Assembly: GCA_964506325.1 (NCBI GenBank)
Contig: CAZDLO010000018.1
Location: 1-46,032 of the forward strand
DNA length: 46,032 nt
Origin: CAINVV01 sp964506325
Lineage (GTDB): Bacteria; Bacteroidota; Bacteroidia; Bacteroidales; Prolixibacteraceae
Direction: 5' to 3'
Positions within the stretch are counted from its first letter, which is position 1; each line of letters begins with the position of its first letter. The notes below the pieces were generated by a model. That model made no database searches, had not been told where the DNA came from, and saw only the letters and a program-made list of their open reading frames with translations. Position numbers and translations under genes: made by a program. Positions 8,903 to 17,907 of this stretch are shown one piece after another.

Positions 8903-11833
8903 ATGATTGATTTTTCAACCCTGCGAACCAATATTAAAGGGGATTTGTTAACAGACGAATCGACTCTAATACTCTATTCAACAGACGCTTCAGCATACAA
9001 AGAAAGACCAGTTGCCGTTGTTTTTCCTAAAGATAAAGAAGATATTCTCCAGGTAATTATATTTTGTACTAAGTTTAAAATTGGAATCATTCCGCGTACT
9101 GCCGGCACCTCCCTTGCGGGTCAGGTAGTCGGGAACGGCATTGTCGTGGATGTATCCCGTACAATGACCAATATCATAGAGGTCAACGCCACAGAAAAAT
9201 GGGTAAAGCTCCAGCCAGGCGTTGTCCTTGATGAACTTAATCTTCACCTCAGGAAGTTTGAACTTTTTTTTGGTCCGGAAACCTCCACCTCCAACCGCTG
9301 CATGATTGGAGGCATGGTTGGCAACAACGCCTGCGGGGCGCATTCTCTGATATATGGCAGTACCCGCGACCATCTTCTGGAAGTTACCGGTTTTCTTTCA
9401 GACGGATCGGAAGTCCATTTTAAACCCCTTACAACTAAAGAGTTCAAGGATAAAACCCTCGGCGACAAACTTGAAAATTCACTATACCAACAAATTGATC
9501 AGATGCTTTCTGATCCGGTGAACCAGGACAAAATTGAAAATGAGTACCCTGAAAAATCACTCCGCCGGAGGAATACCGGGTACGCCCTCGATGAATTGTT
9601 GCACAGTGCTCCTTTCTCAGGTAGCCGGTCCGACTTTAATTTTTCCAGGTTGATTGCCGGATCCGAGGGAACATTGCTCTTTGTAACAGAAATTAAGCTC
9701 AACCTGGTACCTCTTCCTCCGGGAAACACCGGACTGGTTTGCATTCATTTCAATACCCTTGAGGAAGCGATGGAAGGTAATCTCATTGCTCTGAAATACA
9801 ATCCGGGGGCCATCGAACTGATTGATGATGTCATACTCAAATGTACCCTGGACAGCATAGAACAACGCAAGAACAGATTCTTTGTTAAGGGAGAACCCGG
9901 TGCTATACTGATTGTAGAATGGGCCCGGGAAACAACCGATGAAATCCTGGCATTGCACCAGGCGCTGGAACTTGACCTGAAAGGAGAAGGTTTGGGCTAT
10001 CATTTTCCGCTCATTACAGGGGATGACATTAAAAAAGTTTGGGCTTTACGCAAAGCCGGCCTTGGTCTATTGTCGAATATCCCTGGTGATGCCAAGCCCG
10101 TGTCACTGGTAGAAGACACCGCCGTTGACCCAAAGGTCCTGTCCCGCTATATTGCTGATTTCAAAAAAATCATGGCCAGTCACAATCTTAATTGTGTCTA
10201 CCATGCACACATTGCCACCGGAGAGTTGCACCTGAGACCGGTTATCAACCTGAAAGAACCCGAAGGGGTAAAGCTGTTCCGGACTGTAGCCACTGAAATC
10301 GCCGAACTGGTTAAAAAATACAGGGGTTCGTTGAGCGGAGAACATGGTGACGGCAGGCTAAGGGGGGAATTTATCCCGGTAATTCTTGGTGAACACAATT
10401 TTGAGCTGATCAGACAGGTTAAAAAATGCTGGGATCCGGGAAATATACTGAACCCGGGCAAAATAGTGAATACTCCTCCCATGGACAGTTCTCTTAGAAT
10501 TAAGCCTGACGTTGACAATCCTGTCCCTGACACTTTTTTCGACTGGTCTGATTCACGTGGATTCGTTCGTCACGTAGAGAAATGCAATGGATCAGGAGAT
10601 TGCAGAAAATCTGAACTTATTGGCGGTACTATGTGCCCCAGCTATATGGCCACCCGGGAAGAAAAAAACACGACCAGGGCTCGTGCCAATCTACTGAACG
10701 ACTACCTTCAAAACAAAACCTCCAGGGAGATTTTCCAAAGTAAAGAAGTCCACGATATTCTTGACTTGTGTATCTCTTGTAAAGGTTGTAAGTCAGAATG
10801 CCCATCCGGGGTGGACATGACCAAAATCAAGGCTGAATTTCTCCAGCACAAGTATGATATTGATGGGTCCCCGCTAAGGGCCAGGCTGGTAGCCAATATT
10901 GAATCATTTTACAGGTGGGGTTCAGCAGTACCAGAACTGTTCAATTTTATTCTTCAGAACCCCATTACTTCATCGTCTCTGAAATTTATTACAGGGTTTG
11001 CCCAAAAAAGAAGAATCCCCGGTTTACAGAGTATGACTTTGCGGAAGTGGTGCAATAATAAACTGCCCGGACTTAACGAGGGGCTGATGAATCCCAAAGG
11101 TTCTGTCTACTTTTTCGCAGATGAGTTCACCAACTACAATGACACAGGGATCGGCATTAAGGCCATCATGGTTCTAAACCGTCTGGGATATCGGGTGGAA
11201 ATGGTCAGACACGAAGTAAGCGGCAGAACTTTCCTTTCAAAAGGTTTTGTCCGCAAAGCCACAAGTATTGCTGAAAAAAATGTAGGCATTTTTGATGCCC
11301 TTGTTGATGAAGCTCACCCTTTGATAGGGATTGAGCCTTCGGCAATTCTGACATTCAGGGATGAATACCCTGATTTGCTCCGGGGTGACCAGAAAACTTC
11401 TGCGCTGCGTCTTGCTGCAAACACCTTGATGATCGATGAATTCCTTGTTATGGAAATGGAAAAGGGAAACATAAACAGGGAATCCTTTACAGATAAAGAA
11501 CTCACAATAGGCCTCCACGGGCATTGTCAGCAGAAAGCAATAGCATCCACGCTGCCAACGAAGAAAATGCTGTCAATGCCTGTAAATTATCATGTAAGGG
11601 AAATACCTTCAGGGTGTTGCGGAATGGCAGGTTCATTCGGGTATGAGACCGAACATTTCGATTTATCCATGAAGATCGGAGAACTAGTGCTCTTCCCGGA
11701 GTTAAAGAAGCTTGGAAATGAGGTTGCAGTAGCTGCTCCAGGAACCAGTTGCCGCCATCATATCATGGATGGCACCGGCAAAAAGGCCCTTCACCCCATT
11801 GAAATCCTTTATGAAGCATTAATACCGGCATGA
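8903..11833 (+). CDS. FAD-linked, Fe-S-containing 2-hydroxyacid dehydrogenase (YdiJ/Dld-II-like)
   Basis: A 976-residue three-part oxidoreductase. Residues about 35-175 form the PCMH-type FAD-binding domain (PRTAGTSLAGQ at 64-74 and the MIGGMVGNNACGAHS block at 134-148). The FAD-oxidase C-terminal domain follows to about 530, with the SGEHGDGR motif and CWDPGNILNPGKIV. A two-cluster ferredoxin-like region begins near 559 (C-x5-C...CPS) and 621 (CISCKGCKSECP). The C-terminal CCG region carries GHC, SGCCGMAGSFGYE (near 905) and GTSC. This is the layout of E. coli YdiJ, a D-2-hydroxyglutarate dehydrogenase, and of D-lactate dehydrogenases; the substrate is not decided by sequence. Electrons probably reach quinone through an unknown acceptor. 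No lactate permease is adjacent. Confidence 0.87.
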   Translation: MIDFSTLRTNIKGDLLTDESTLILYSTDASAYKERPVAVVFPKDKEDILQVIIFCTKFKIGIIPRTAGTSLAGQVVGNGIVVDVSRTMTNIIEVNATEKWVKLQPGVVLDELNLHLRKFELFFGPETSTSNRCMIGGMVGNNACGAHSLIYGSTRDHLLEVTGFLSDGSEVHFKPLTTKEFKDKTLGDKLENSLYQQIDQMLSDPVNQDKIENEYPEKSLRRRNTGYALDELLHSAPFSGSRSDFNFSRLIAGSEGTLLFVTEIKLNLVPLPPGNTGLVCIHFNTLEEAMEGNLIALKYNPGAIELIDDVILKCTLDSIEQRKNRFFVKGEPGAILIVEWARETTDEILALHQALELDLKGEGLGYHFPLITGDDIKKVWALRKAGLGLLSNIPGDAKPVSLVEDTAVDPKVLSRYIADFKKIMASHNLNCVYHAHIATGELHLRPVINLKEPEGVKLFRTVATEIAELVKKYRGSLSGEHGDGRLRGEFIPVILGEHNFELIRQVKKCWDPGNILNPGKIVNTPPMDSSLRIKPDVDNPVPDTFFDWSDSRGFVRHVEKCNGSGDCRKSELIGGTMCPSYMATREEKNTTRARANLLNDYLQNKTSREIFQSKEVHDILDLCISCKGCKSECPSGVDMTKIKAEFLQHKYDIDGSPLRARLVANIESFYRWGSAVPELFNFILQNPITSSSLKFITGFAQKRRIPGLQSMTLRKWCNNKLPGLNEGLMNPKGSVYFFADEFTNYNDTGIGIKAIMVLNRLGYRVEMVRHEVSGRTFLSKGFVRKATSIAEKNVGIFDALVDEAHPLIGIEPSAILTFRDEYPDLLRGDQKTSALRLAANTLMIDEFLVMEMEKGNINRESFTDKELTIGLHGHCQQKAIASTLPTKKMLSMPVNYHVREIPSGCCGMAGSFGYETEHFDLSMKIGELVLFPELKKLGNEVAVAAPGTSCRHHIMDGTGKKALHPIEILYEALIPA

Positions 11834-11921
11834 CTACAATAAAGGCATAGATTAAATAGTACTGCTGGCCGACAAAAAATCCGCTCGAGATCAAAAGACA
11901 TTCATTATCAATACTACTGAC

Positions 11922-13538
11922 ATGAACAAAAAAACGTTATCAATTTTAATTTTCCTCTCATTTTTCACCTCCTTTCTGTGGGGGGCCGACCTCAGAATAA
12001 GCTGGCGGGAAGGCAGAGACAACAGGTACAATTATCCTGCACGACTAGTGGTCACAAATGCAGAAAATGGAAACCCCGTTGCCGACGCGGAAGTATACCG
12101 TGAAAAGGAACTTCTGGGCAAAACAGACCAAAAAGGCCAACTTACCTCAACCACCTTAAACGGCGCTGCGGTCAAATACTCGCTTAAAGCATGCAAGGAG
12201 GGGGATTGCAGCAGTATCACTACATACAGTGTTATCCACTCAGAATTTCCCTTCCCTGCATTTATCAGCATGGGAGCGGATCCGGGCAATTCCATGTCGT
12301 TTACCTGGCATACTGAGGAGCAGGTGAAAGTTACAATGGTTGAATGTACAAGGCAGGATGATCCGTTGGGTTTTAGCGGGAAGCAGGTTGTAAGAACCCG
12401 GGGATTGGCGTATGTACATGAAATTATAGACCTGGACAAGCCGGAAGGAATCAAGCAAAGGGTCATGATTCATAAAGCTACTGTAAATCAGCTGAGTCCT
12501 GACACACGATATTTTTATCGCATAGGAGACGGCAAGCACTGGAGTGAGGGCTCTTTCACGACGGCAGCAGGTCCGGGGAATGACAGTGAGTTAAAATTCC
12601 TTTTCATTGCAGACACCCAGGAATCCACCAGGGTAAATTACCAGGCAAACGCAAAAAACATTTTGGCAAAGGCATTCGAAAAAAATCCTGATATCCGATT
12701 CATTGTTCAGGGTGGGGATTTTGTAAACAGGGGCATGAACGGACAGGAATGGTCATGGGCCTATGAAGCCGGAGAAACTTATTTTCGGAATATGGCACTT
12801 GCGGCAGTGGTTGGAAATCATGAAACAGGTGGGATCACTTCAACGGCCCCGCAACAAAGAAGCCAGGCTTATCTTTCCTATTTTAACAATCCCTCCAATC
12901 ATACTTCCGTATTTGCTGAAGGAAGCGCCTACTCATTTAATTACGGCGCTGTACACCTTTTGTGTCTTGATTTGCAGAATCTTGATGACGCCATAGAGAT
13001 CAATTCAAAGACCGGTGAAAAAAAATACCTCCAGGCTGCCATTGAGTGGATAACAAAAGACCTCGATACCGCGACTGCTCAAAAAAAATGGAAGGTGGTG
13101 GTAATGCATCAGCCAATTTATGGCGCAAACCGGGACGAGAAAGAGTTCAGGGAGGTACTGGCCCCACTTTTTGACAAGGGCAAGGCAGATGTGGTAATTA
13201 CCGGCCACGACCACTATTATTTCAGAAGTTTCCCCATGCGTTATGACAGCCTCAAAAACGACGGGGAGGTTGTGCCGATGGACCAGTTCGGTACTGTTTA
13301 CCTGATCGGAGGTACCAGTTGTTCAAAGCTCTATGTCCAGAAATTCGCAAAGCCTTACCAGGCAGTAATAATGGCCAAGGCAAATTTTCCTGGAAGGTAC
13401 CCTTTCCTCAGGAATGAACCCCTGACTAAGCCAACCTACTCTACATTTACCGTCAGTAAAGAGAAGCTTCATTATCAGTTCTTTGACATGGACGGAAAAC
13501 TTCTTGACGAGTTTAGCCTGGGTAAGAAAACCGAGTAA
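11922..13538 (+). CDS. Secreted purple-acid-phosphatase-like metallophosphoesterase
   Basis: A 538-residue exported protein. A signal peptide (1-21) is followed by a carboxypeptidase-regulatory-like segment (about 25-95), a fibronectin-like PAP N-domain (about 108-215) and a calcineurin-type metallophosphatase domain (about 224-440). The metal-binding motifs are in order: IADTQ (D231), GGDFVNRG (D266), GNHE (N299, H300), VVMHQPIYG and TGHDHYY. The first motif has Q in place of the usual DxH/DxG partner, as in many PAP-like proteins. It probably hydrolyses phosphoesters in the periplasm or outside the cell; the substrate is unknown. It is first in a run of four exported-protein genes on this strand. 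Confidence 0.82.
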   Translation: MNKKTLSILIFLSFFTSFLWGADLRISWREGRDNRYNYPARLVVTNAENGNPVADAEVYREKELLGKTDQKGQLTSTTLNGAAVKYSLKACKEGDCSSITTYSVIHSEFPFPAFISMGADPGNSMSFTWHTEEQVKVTMVECTRQDDPLGFSGKQVVRTRGLAYVHEIIDLDKPEGIKQRVMIHKATVNQLSPDTRYFYRIGDGKHWSEGSFTTAAGPGNDSELKFLFIADTQESTRVNYQANAKNILAKAFEKNPDIRFIVQGGDFVNRGMNGQEWSWAYEAGETYFRNMALAAVVGNHETGGITSTAPQQRSQAYLSYFNNPSNHTSVFAEGSAYSFNYGAVHLLCLDLQNLDDAIEINSKTGEKKYLQAAIEWITKDLDTATAQKKWKVVVMHQPIYGANRDEKEFREVLAPLFDKGKADVVITGHDHYYFRSFPMRYDSLKNDGEVVPMDQFGTVYLIGGTSCSKLYVQKFAKPYQAVIMAKANFPGRYPFLRNEPLTKPTYSTFTVSKEKLHYQFFDMDGKLLDEFSLGKKTE

Positions 13539-13643
13539 TACACCCATGAACTCCGGCTCAATAATTGAACTGGTAATTTTGATCACAGTCTGATTTTCTG
13601 ATTGGTTAACTTTCCTTTCGACAGGAGATAAAAATCTGGCATT

Positions 13644-14588
13644 ATGAAAAATATTTCCCTCCTAATAATCATCCTTGTTTTCAGCTTTCATGGCTATAGC
13701 CAGCAATCAACAATGAATCAAAGCAATACTCCAAATGAACTGGTGGCAGACAATGGAGTCCTGACTTTGAAACTTGATCTGACAAGAGGAGGGGCAATCT
13801 CCTATCTTGCCCTCTCCGGCTCAAACCGAAGTGTGGTAAATATTGCAGATGAAGGCAGGTACATTCAGCAATCCTATTACGCCGGCAAATCACTTGATCG
13901 CAAAAGTGACGGACAGGCACCCAGGTGGTCGCCCTGGCCCTGGAATCCGATACAGGTTGGCGATGCCTTCAGAAACAGGGCGAAAATACTTGAATACAGG
14001 CAGGAAAAATCGTTCTTGTATGTAAAGTGTATTCCTATGCAATGGGACATGAACAATAAACCTGCAGAGGCAGAAATGGAACAATGGACCACTCTTAACG
14101 GGAATATCCTGGAGGTACGAAATCGCCTTACCTGTCACAGAACAGATGCCATTTATGGAGACAGTCTGCTTTGCAGCCAGGAGCTTCCGGCAGTCTACCC
14201 TATTTCAGCCCTGAAAAAATTATATACGTACCAGGGAGTGGCGCCATTTACAAATGCCCCTGTACAACAGCTTGAAGTGATAAATCTTTCCAGTGGATTC
14301 TGGGGTGTTTACAAAGATGTTTCAGAAAACTGGATGGCATTCACCGATGAAAACAACTGGGGCATGGCAGTATTCAATCCCATGTGTTCCGACTTCCTGG
14401 CTGGCCTCGCAGGAGTTACCGGGAAAGAAGCGTCTGACAGCTCCACCTCCTACATCGCACCTGTAAAAAAGGAGATTTTATATAAAGCCTCCGTTTATGA
14501 GTATGAATACTACATTCTGATCGGAACCCTGGAAGAGATGAGAGAAAAAATATATTCGATGAGCCCTGCCAAAAAACTGGAAAAATGA
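13644..14588 (+). CDS. Exported protein of unknown function, mutarotase-like features
   Basis: A 314-residue protein with a clear signal peptide (residues 1-19, ending GYS). I do not recognise a characterised family. The body is predicted mainly beta, with the early pattern TRGGAISYLALSG, then VVNIADEGRYIQQSYYAG and WSPWPWNPIQVGD. An opening of this kind, with a beta sandwich and conserved aromatic and His/Arg/Tyr residues, recalls galactose-mutarotase-like carbohydrate-binding folds; that is inference from pattern only. Its position between a phosphoesterase and a sialidase-like propeller favours a role with extracellular carbohydrate. The start is fixed by the signal peptide. Confidence 0.7.
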   Translation: MKNISLLIIILVFSFHGYSQQSTMNQSNTPNELVADNGVLTLKLDLTRGGAISYLALSGSNRSVVNIADEGRYIQQSYYAGKSLDRKSDGQAPRWSPWPWNPIQVGDAFRNRAKILEYRQEKSFLYVKCIPMQWDMNNKPAEAEMEQWTTLNGNILEVRNRLTCHRTDAIYGDSLLCSQELPAVYPISALKKLYTYQGVAPFTNAPVQQLEVINLSSGFWGVYKDVSENWMAFTDENNWGMAVFNPMCSDFLAGLAGVTGKEASDSSTSYIAPVKKEILYKASVYEYEYYILIGTLEEMREKIYSMSPAKKLEK

Positions 14589-14732
14589 TACTCGTGCAGA
14601 TCCCTGACAGACTTTCATAATATTCCTGCCATGTGGCCAGGAAAATTATTTTTTTGTTAAATTGCATAACAAACAGATACAGAATACTATCCTTTTAACC
14701 TGACTGATTTTTTAACGATCAAAACATCCAAG

Positions 14733-16574
14733 GTGAAAACAAAATTACTTTTCAGGGTATTTCTCCTCCTTCTTATGACTGCCGCATTCAGCAGGAGCTA
14801 TTCAGCTGGTGCCGGTAAAGACACCCTTAAATCAGACATTATTGTCAAATCACCGGAGCTGGACCACTTAAACCTCTCATTACCAGATGGGGGTCTCATG
14901 CCTGTACCGGGAGTCTTAAACATCCAATTGTTCCGGGCCAGCAAAGACGCGCCTGATATTACTGATGGTGACGGATGGACCTACGCCCACCATATGGATC
15001 TTGCAGTCTGGAAAGGCAGGATGTATGCGGCCTGGAACATGACTCTGAAAGATGAAGACCGTCCACCCTCCAAAGTAGTCTTTTCTACTTCAGCCGACGG
15101 ATTGAAATGGACACAACCAACCGACCTGTTTCCACGCGAATGGGCCTGGGCTTGCCGGTTTTACTTTTTCATGGCATCAAACAACAGGATGCTGACATTT
15201 TGTGCTGCCAAAAGCAACAATGAGGGAAAGATAAGTGAGGACAAAAAATCAATTTTACTGGTTCGCGAGATCAAACAGGATCATCAGTTAGGTGAAGTAT
15301 TTACCCTGGTAAATCCACAACCGGGAGCACCGGAAACGTTCGAAAATTCTTCCGATAAGGGTTTTGTTGAAGCCTGCAGGGAGGCATTTGCAAAGAATGT
15401 TCTTCTTGAACAGCAGGATTATGGAGTATTTCTTGGTAGCCGCAAAATGGAATGGCATGATAAGACTCCTCCGTACAAAGGATTTTACAAATTTGGCAAA
15501 GCCTTGTGTTTCTATCACCGTGCTGATGGAAGGCTCGTTGGAATGAGCAAAATGGGATTTGTGACCCTCTCCGGGGATGAGGGAAAAACCTGGTCTGAGC
15601 CTTCTCTCCCTCCTACTCTAACAGCTGGCGCCGCCAAGGTTTGGGGACAAAAGACAGATGACAACCGATATATCCTTGCATACAACCCTGACCCTAAAAA
15701 GGGGAAACGATTCCCTCTTGTAATGGTTCAGGGCGACGACGGCATTCACTTCGATGCCATGCGCGTTATCCACGGGGAATTCTCTCCATTGAGATATCCC
15801 GGGCTATACAAAGATATCGGCTACCAGTATGTTCGTGGCATTCCAGAATGGTCGGACGATAAAAGCTTCAGTGACAAACATGCCATCTGGCTGATTTACA
15901 GTGTGAACAAAGAGGATATCTGGGTTTCCAGGATTCCTTTGCCTGAAATATCAGGATCTGCAAAAAATATTTCAGCTAATTTTGATGATAACCCTCTGGG
16001 ACCGGTGGTAAGAGACTGGAATTTATATTGCCCCAAATGGGCACCGGTATCAGTGATCAACGAACCCGGCAAATCCCGGAACAAATGCCTGGAGCTAAGA
16101 GACAGTGATCCGGTGGATCATGCGCAGGCCCAGAGGTTGTTTCCTCCGGCCGGTTCTTTAAAAATCAATTTTCGTGTCAGGCCTATGCAATCCAATGGAT
16201 ACCTGGAAGCCGCCCTGGAGAATGAAGCCGGAACCGCTGCCCTGAGGGTTATTCTTGGTCCGGATGGTTCTGTAAGCCTCGACGGTCCTCAGGGAATTAC
16301 TCCGCTCGGGAAATACAAATCAGGAAGATGGATGAATTTAAGCATAAGTACAAATCCGGATCGCAAGGAGCTCATAATCAGCCTTGACAAAAAACCAAAT
16401 ATAACGATTGAGTTGAAACAGGAAAATCCTGAAATTCTCAGCAGACTGGTCTTTAGAACCGGCAGAAGGTATGAATTGCTTGCCCCGTGCACACTTGCCG
16501 CAGGTAACGATAAACCGGATGGAGAAGAGCAGGTTTTCCTGATTGATGATGTGAGGCTGGATGGTAAACAATAA
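14733..16574 (+). CDS. Exported sialidase-like beta-propeller with C-terminal LamG-like domain
   Basis: A 613-residue exported protein starting at GTG; the signal peptide (about 1-25, ending YSA) fixes this start. Residues about 50-410 carry Asp-box-like repeats, STSADGLKWTQP (about 118-129) and LSGDEGKTWSEP (about 279-290), the mark of BNR/sialidase-type propellers. The last 180 residues form a beta-rich module resembling a concanavalin/LamG sandwich and ending in LIDDVRLDG. The catalytic activity is not decided: true sialidases have an FRIP motif that I do not see. GH145-type propellers act on rhamnosides, which would suit the rhamnose genes nearby, but that is only a hypothesis. Confidence 0.7.
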   Translation: MKTKLLFRVFLLLLMTAAFSRSYSAGAGKDTLKSDIIVKSPELDHLNLSLPDGGLMPVPGVLNIQLFRASKDAPDITDGDGWTYAHHMDLAVWKGRMYAAWNMTLKDEDRPPSKVVFSTSADGLKWTQPTDLFPREWAWACRFYFFMASNNRMLTFCAAKSNNEGKISEDKKSILLVREIKQDHQLGEVFTLVNPQPGAPETFENSSDKGFVEACREAFAKNVLLEQQDYGVFLGSRKMEWHDKTPPYKGFYKFGKALCFYHRADGRLVGMSKMGFVTLSGDEGKTWSEPSLPPTLTAGAAKVWGQKTDDNRYILAYNPDPKKGKRFPLVMVQGDDGIHFDAMRVIHGEFSPLRYPGLYKDIGYQYVRGIPEWSDDKSFSDKHAIWLIYSVNKEDIWVSRIPLPEISGSAKNISANFDDNPLGPVVRDWNLYCPKWAPVSVINEPGKSRNKCLELRDSDPVDHAQAQRLFPPAGSLKINFRVRPMQSNGYLEAALENEAGTAALRVILGPDGSVSLDGPQGITPLGKYKSGRWMNLSISTNPDRKELIISLDKKPNITIELKQENPEILSRLVFRTGRRYELLAPCTLAAGNDKPDGEEQVFLIDDVRLDGKQ

Positions 16575-16697
16575 CGGAAAGCATGAACCGCCGGTTTCCT
16601 CTGAACCAGCCATCTCGCTCAATCAATGCATGGCATTTGCCTGTTAAGTGCACTATTTTGTACCGTTCCGTTTCAGAGTTAAACCAACTATTTCCTC

Positions 16698-17882
16698 ATG
16701 GCTACTGTCAGGTATTACCTGGTCTGTTTGTTGGCAGGACTTTCCCTGCAAGGTTATCCACAGGAAGGGACTGCTGAATCTAACGGGAGGGGTAGCCATG
16801 GACCGGGTAAAACGATACTGAACGGATACATCTCTGAAATGGTCTCTCCGCAGTTCAGCAATATTACTGATCAGTGGAAAGTCATCAACTATGTGAATCA
16901 AAGATTAAACTTTGGCTGGACTCCCATGAGCAAGCTGTCATTTACCGCGCAGCTCCGCACCAGGCACATATACAATCAATCGGGGCTGGACACTGCCTAT
17001 TTTAATGTTCACGACGGGTTTGTTTGGCAGGACGGCAAACAATATCTTGCTACAACGTTCGACAGGTTTAACCTGAAATACACCCAGGAGAAGTTTGAAA
17101 TCACGGTGGGTCGGCAACGTATAAACTGGGGCCAGTCGTTTGCCTGGAACCCGAACGACCTTTTTAACTCCTATTCCTACCTGGATTTTGATTACCCTGA
17201 ACGACCCGGATCAGATGCGATAAGGCTGCAGTATTATAATTCCTCAACCTCAGTGACGGAGTTTGCAGGAAAAATTGACCGTGAGAATAAAATCACCCTG
17301 GCCTGCCTGCACCGGTTTAACAGATCGGGCTGGGACATCCAGCTGTTGGGAGGACTTCTCGGCAGTGAGGATGCAGTAGCCGGCACCGGGTTTACCGGCA
17401 ATTTGCATTCGGTAAGTTTATATGGAGAAAGCTCCTTTTTCAGGCCTGTTAAAAACTTTTGCGATACCACAGCTTTGGCCATGATAGACCTGGGGTGCTC
17501 CGCTACATTGAGGAATCAGCTTGGCTTACAATTCGAAGGACTATGGGTCAGCAAAGAAATCAATATCAATAGCCTTTATAGTTTATTTGAGGCAACACTT
17601 GATGTCAAAAAAATTGCCTTTTCAAAAATCAACCTGTTTGGTAACATCACTTATCCTATTACTCCCCTTATCAATGGCTCCGTGGCCCTGATGTGGTTTC
17701 CGGACACCGGCGGGATAAGTGGATTCTATACCGGACCCACTCTGGATTTATCACTGGGCAATAACATGGCCCTGACTATTATTGCCCAATATTTCAAGGG
17801 TACTTTCCCTGATTCAGGAAATTTATTGCTGCAAAAACAAACACTGTTGCTTTCATTTGTCCGCCTGAAGTGGAACTTTTGA
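16698..17882 (+). CDS. Outer membrane beta-barrel protein, porin-like
   Basis: A 394-residue exported protein with a signal peptide (about 1-22, ending GYPQ). The mature part is made of alternating hydrophobic/polar strands rich in Tyr, Phe, Asn and Gly and ends in an aromatic residue (RLKWNF), the normal signature of outer membrane barrels. Features such as VGRQRINWGQSFAWNPNDLF recall porins of the phosphate-selective or alginate-export type, without a firm match. It is the last of four exported-protein genes on this strand and converges with the aminopeptidase gene, 25 bases between stops. It may pass products released by the preceding enzymes. Confidence 0.7.
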   Translation: MATVRYYLVCLLAGLSLQGYPQEGTAESNGRGSHGPGKTILNGYISEMVSPQFSNITDQWKVINYVNQRLNFGWTPMSKLSFTAQLRTRHIYNQSGLDTAYFNVHDGFVWQDGKQYLATTFDRFNLKYTQEKFEITVGRQRINWGQSFAWNPNDLFNSYSYLDFDYPERPGSDAIRLQYYNSSTSVTEFAGKIDRENKITLACLHRFNRSGWDIQLLGGLLGSEDAVAGTGFTGNLHSVSLYGESSFFRPVKNFCDTTALAMIDLGCSATLRNQLGLQFEGLWVSKEININSLYSLFEATLDVKKIAFSKINLFGNITYPITPLINGSVALMWFPDTGGISGFYTGPTLDLSLGNNMALTIIAQYFKGTFPDSGNLLLQKQTLLLSFVRLKWNF

Positions 17883-17907
17883 TTCAAAGGGCACCTACCA
17901 CCATGGT

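Noticed and set aside
14733..16574. Calling the propeller protein an exo-alpha-sialidase.
   Set aside because: Asp-box-like repeats are present but the FRIP motif and arginine triad could not be identified, so only a fold-level call is given.
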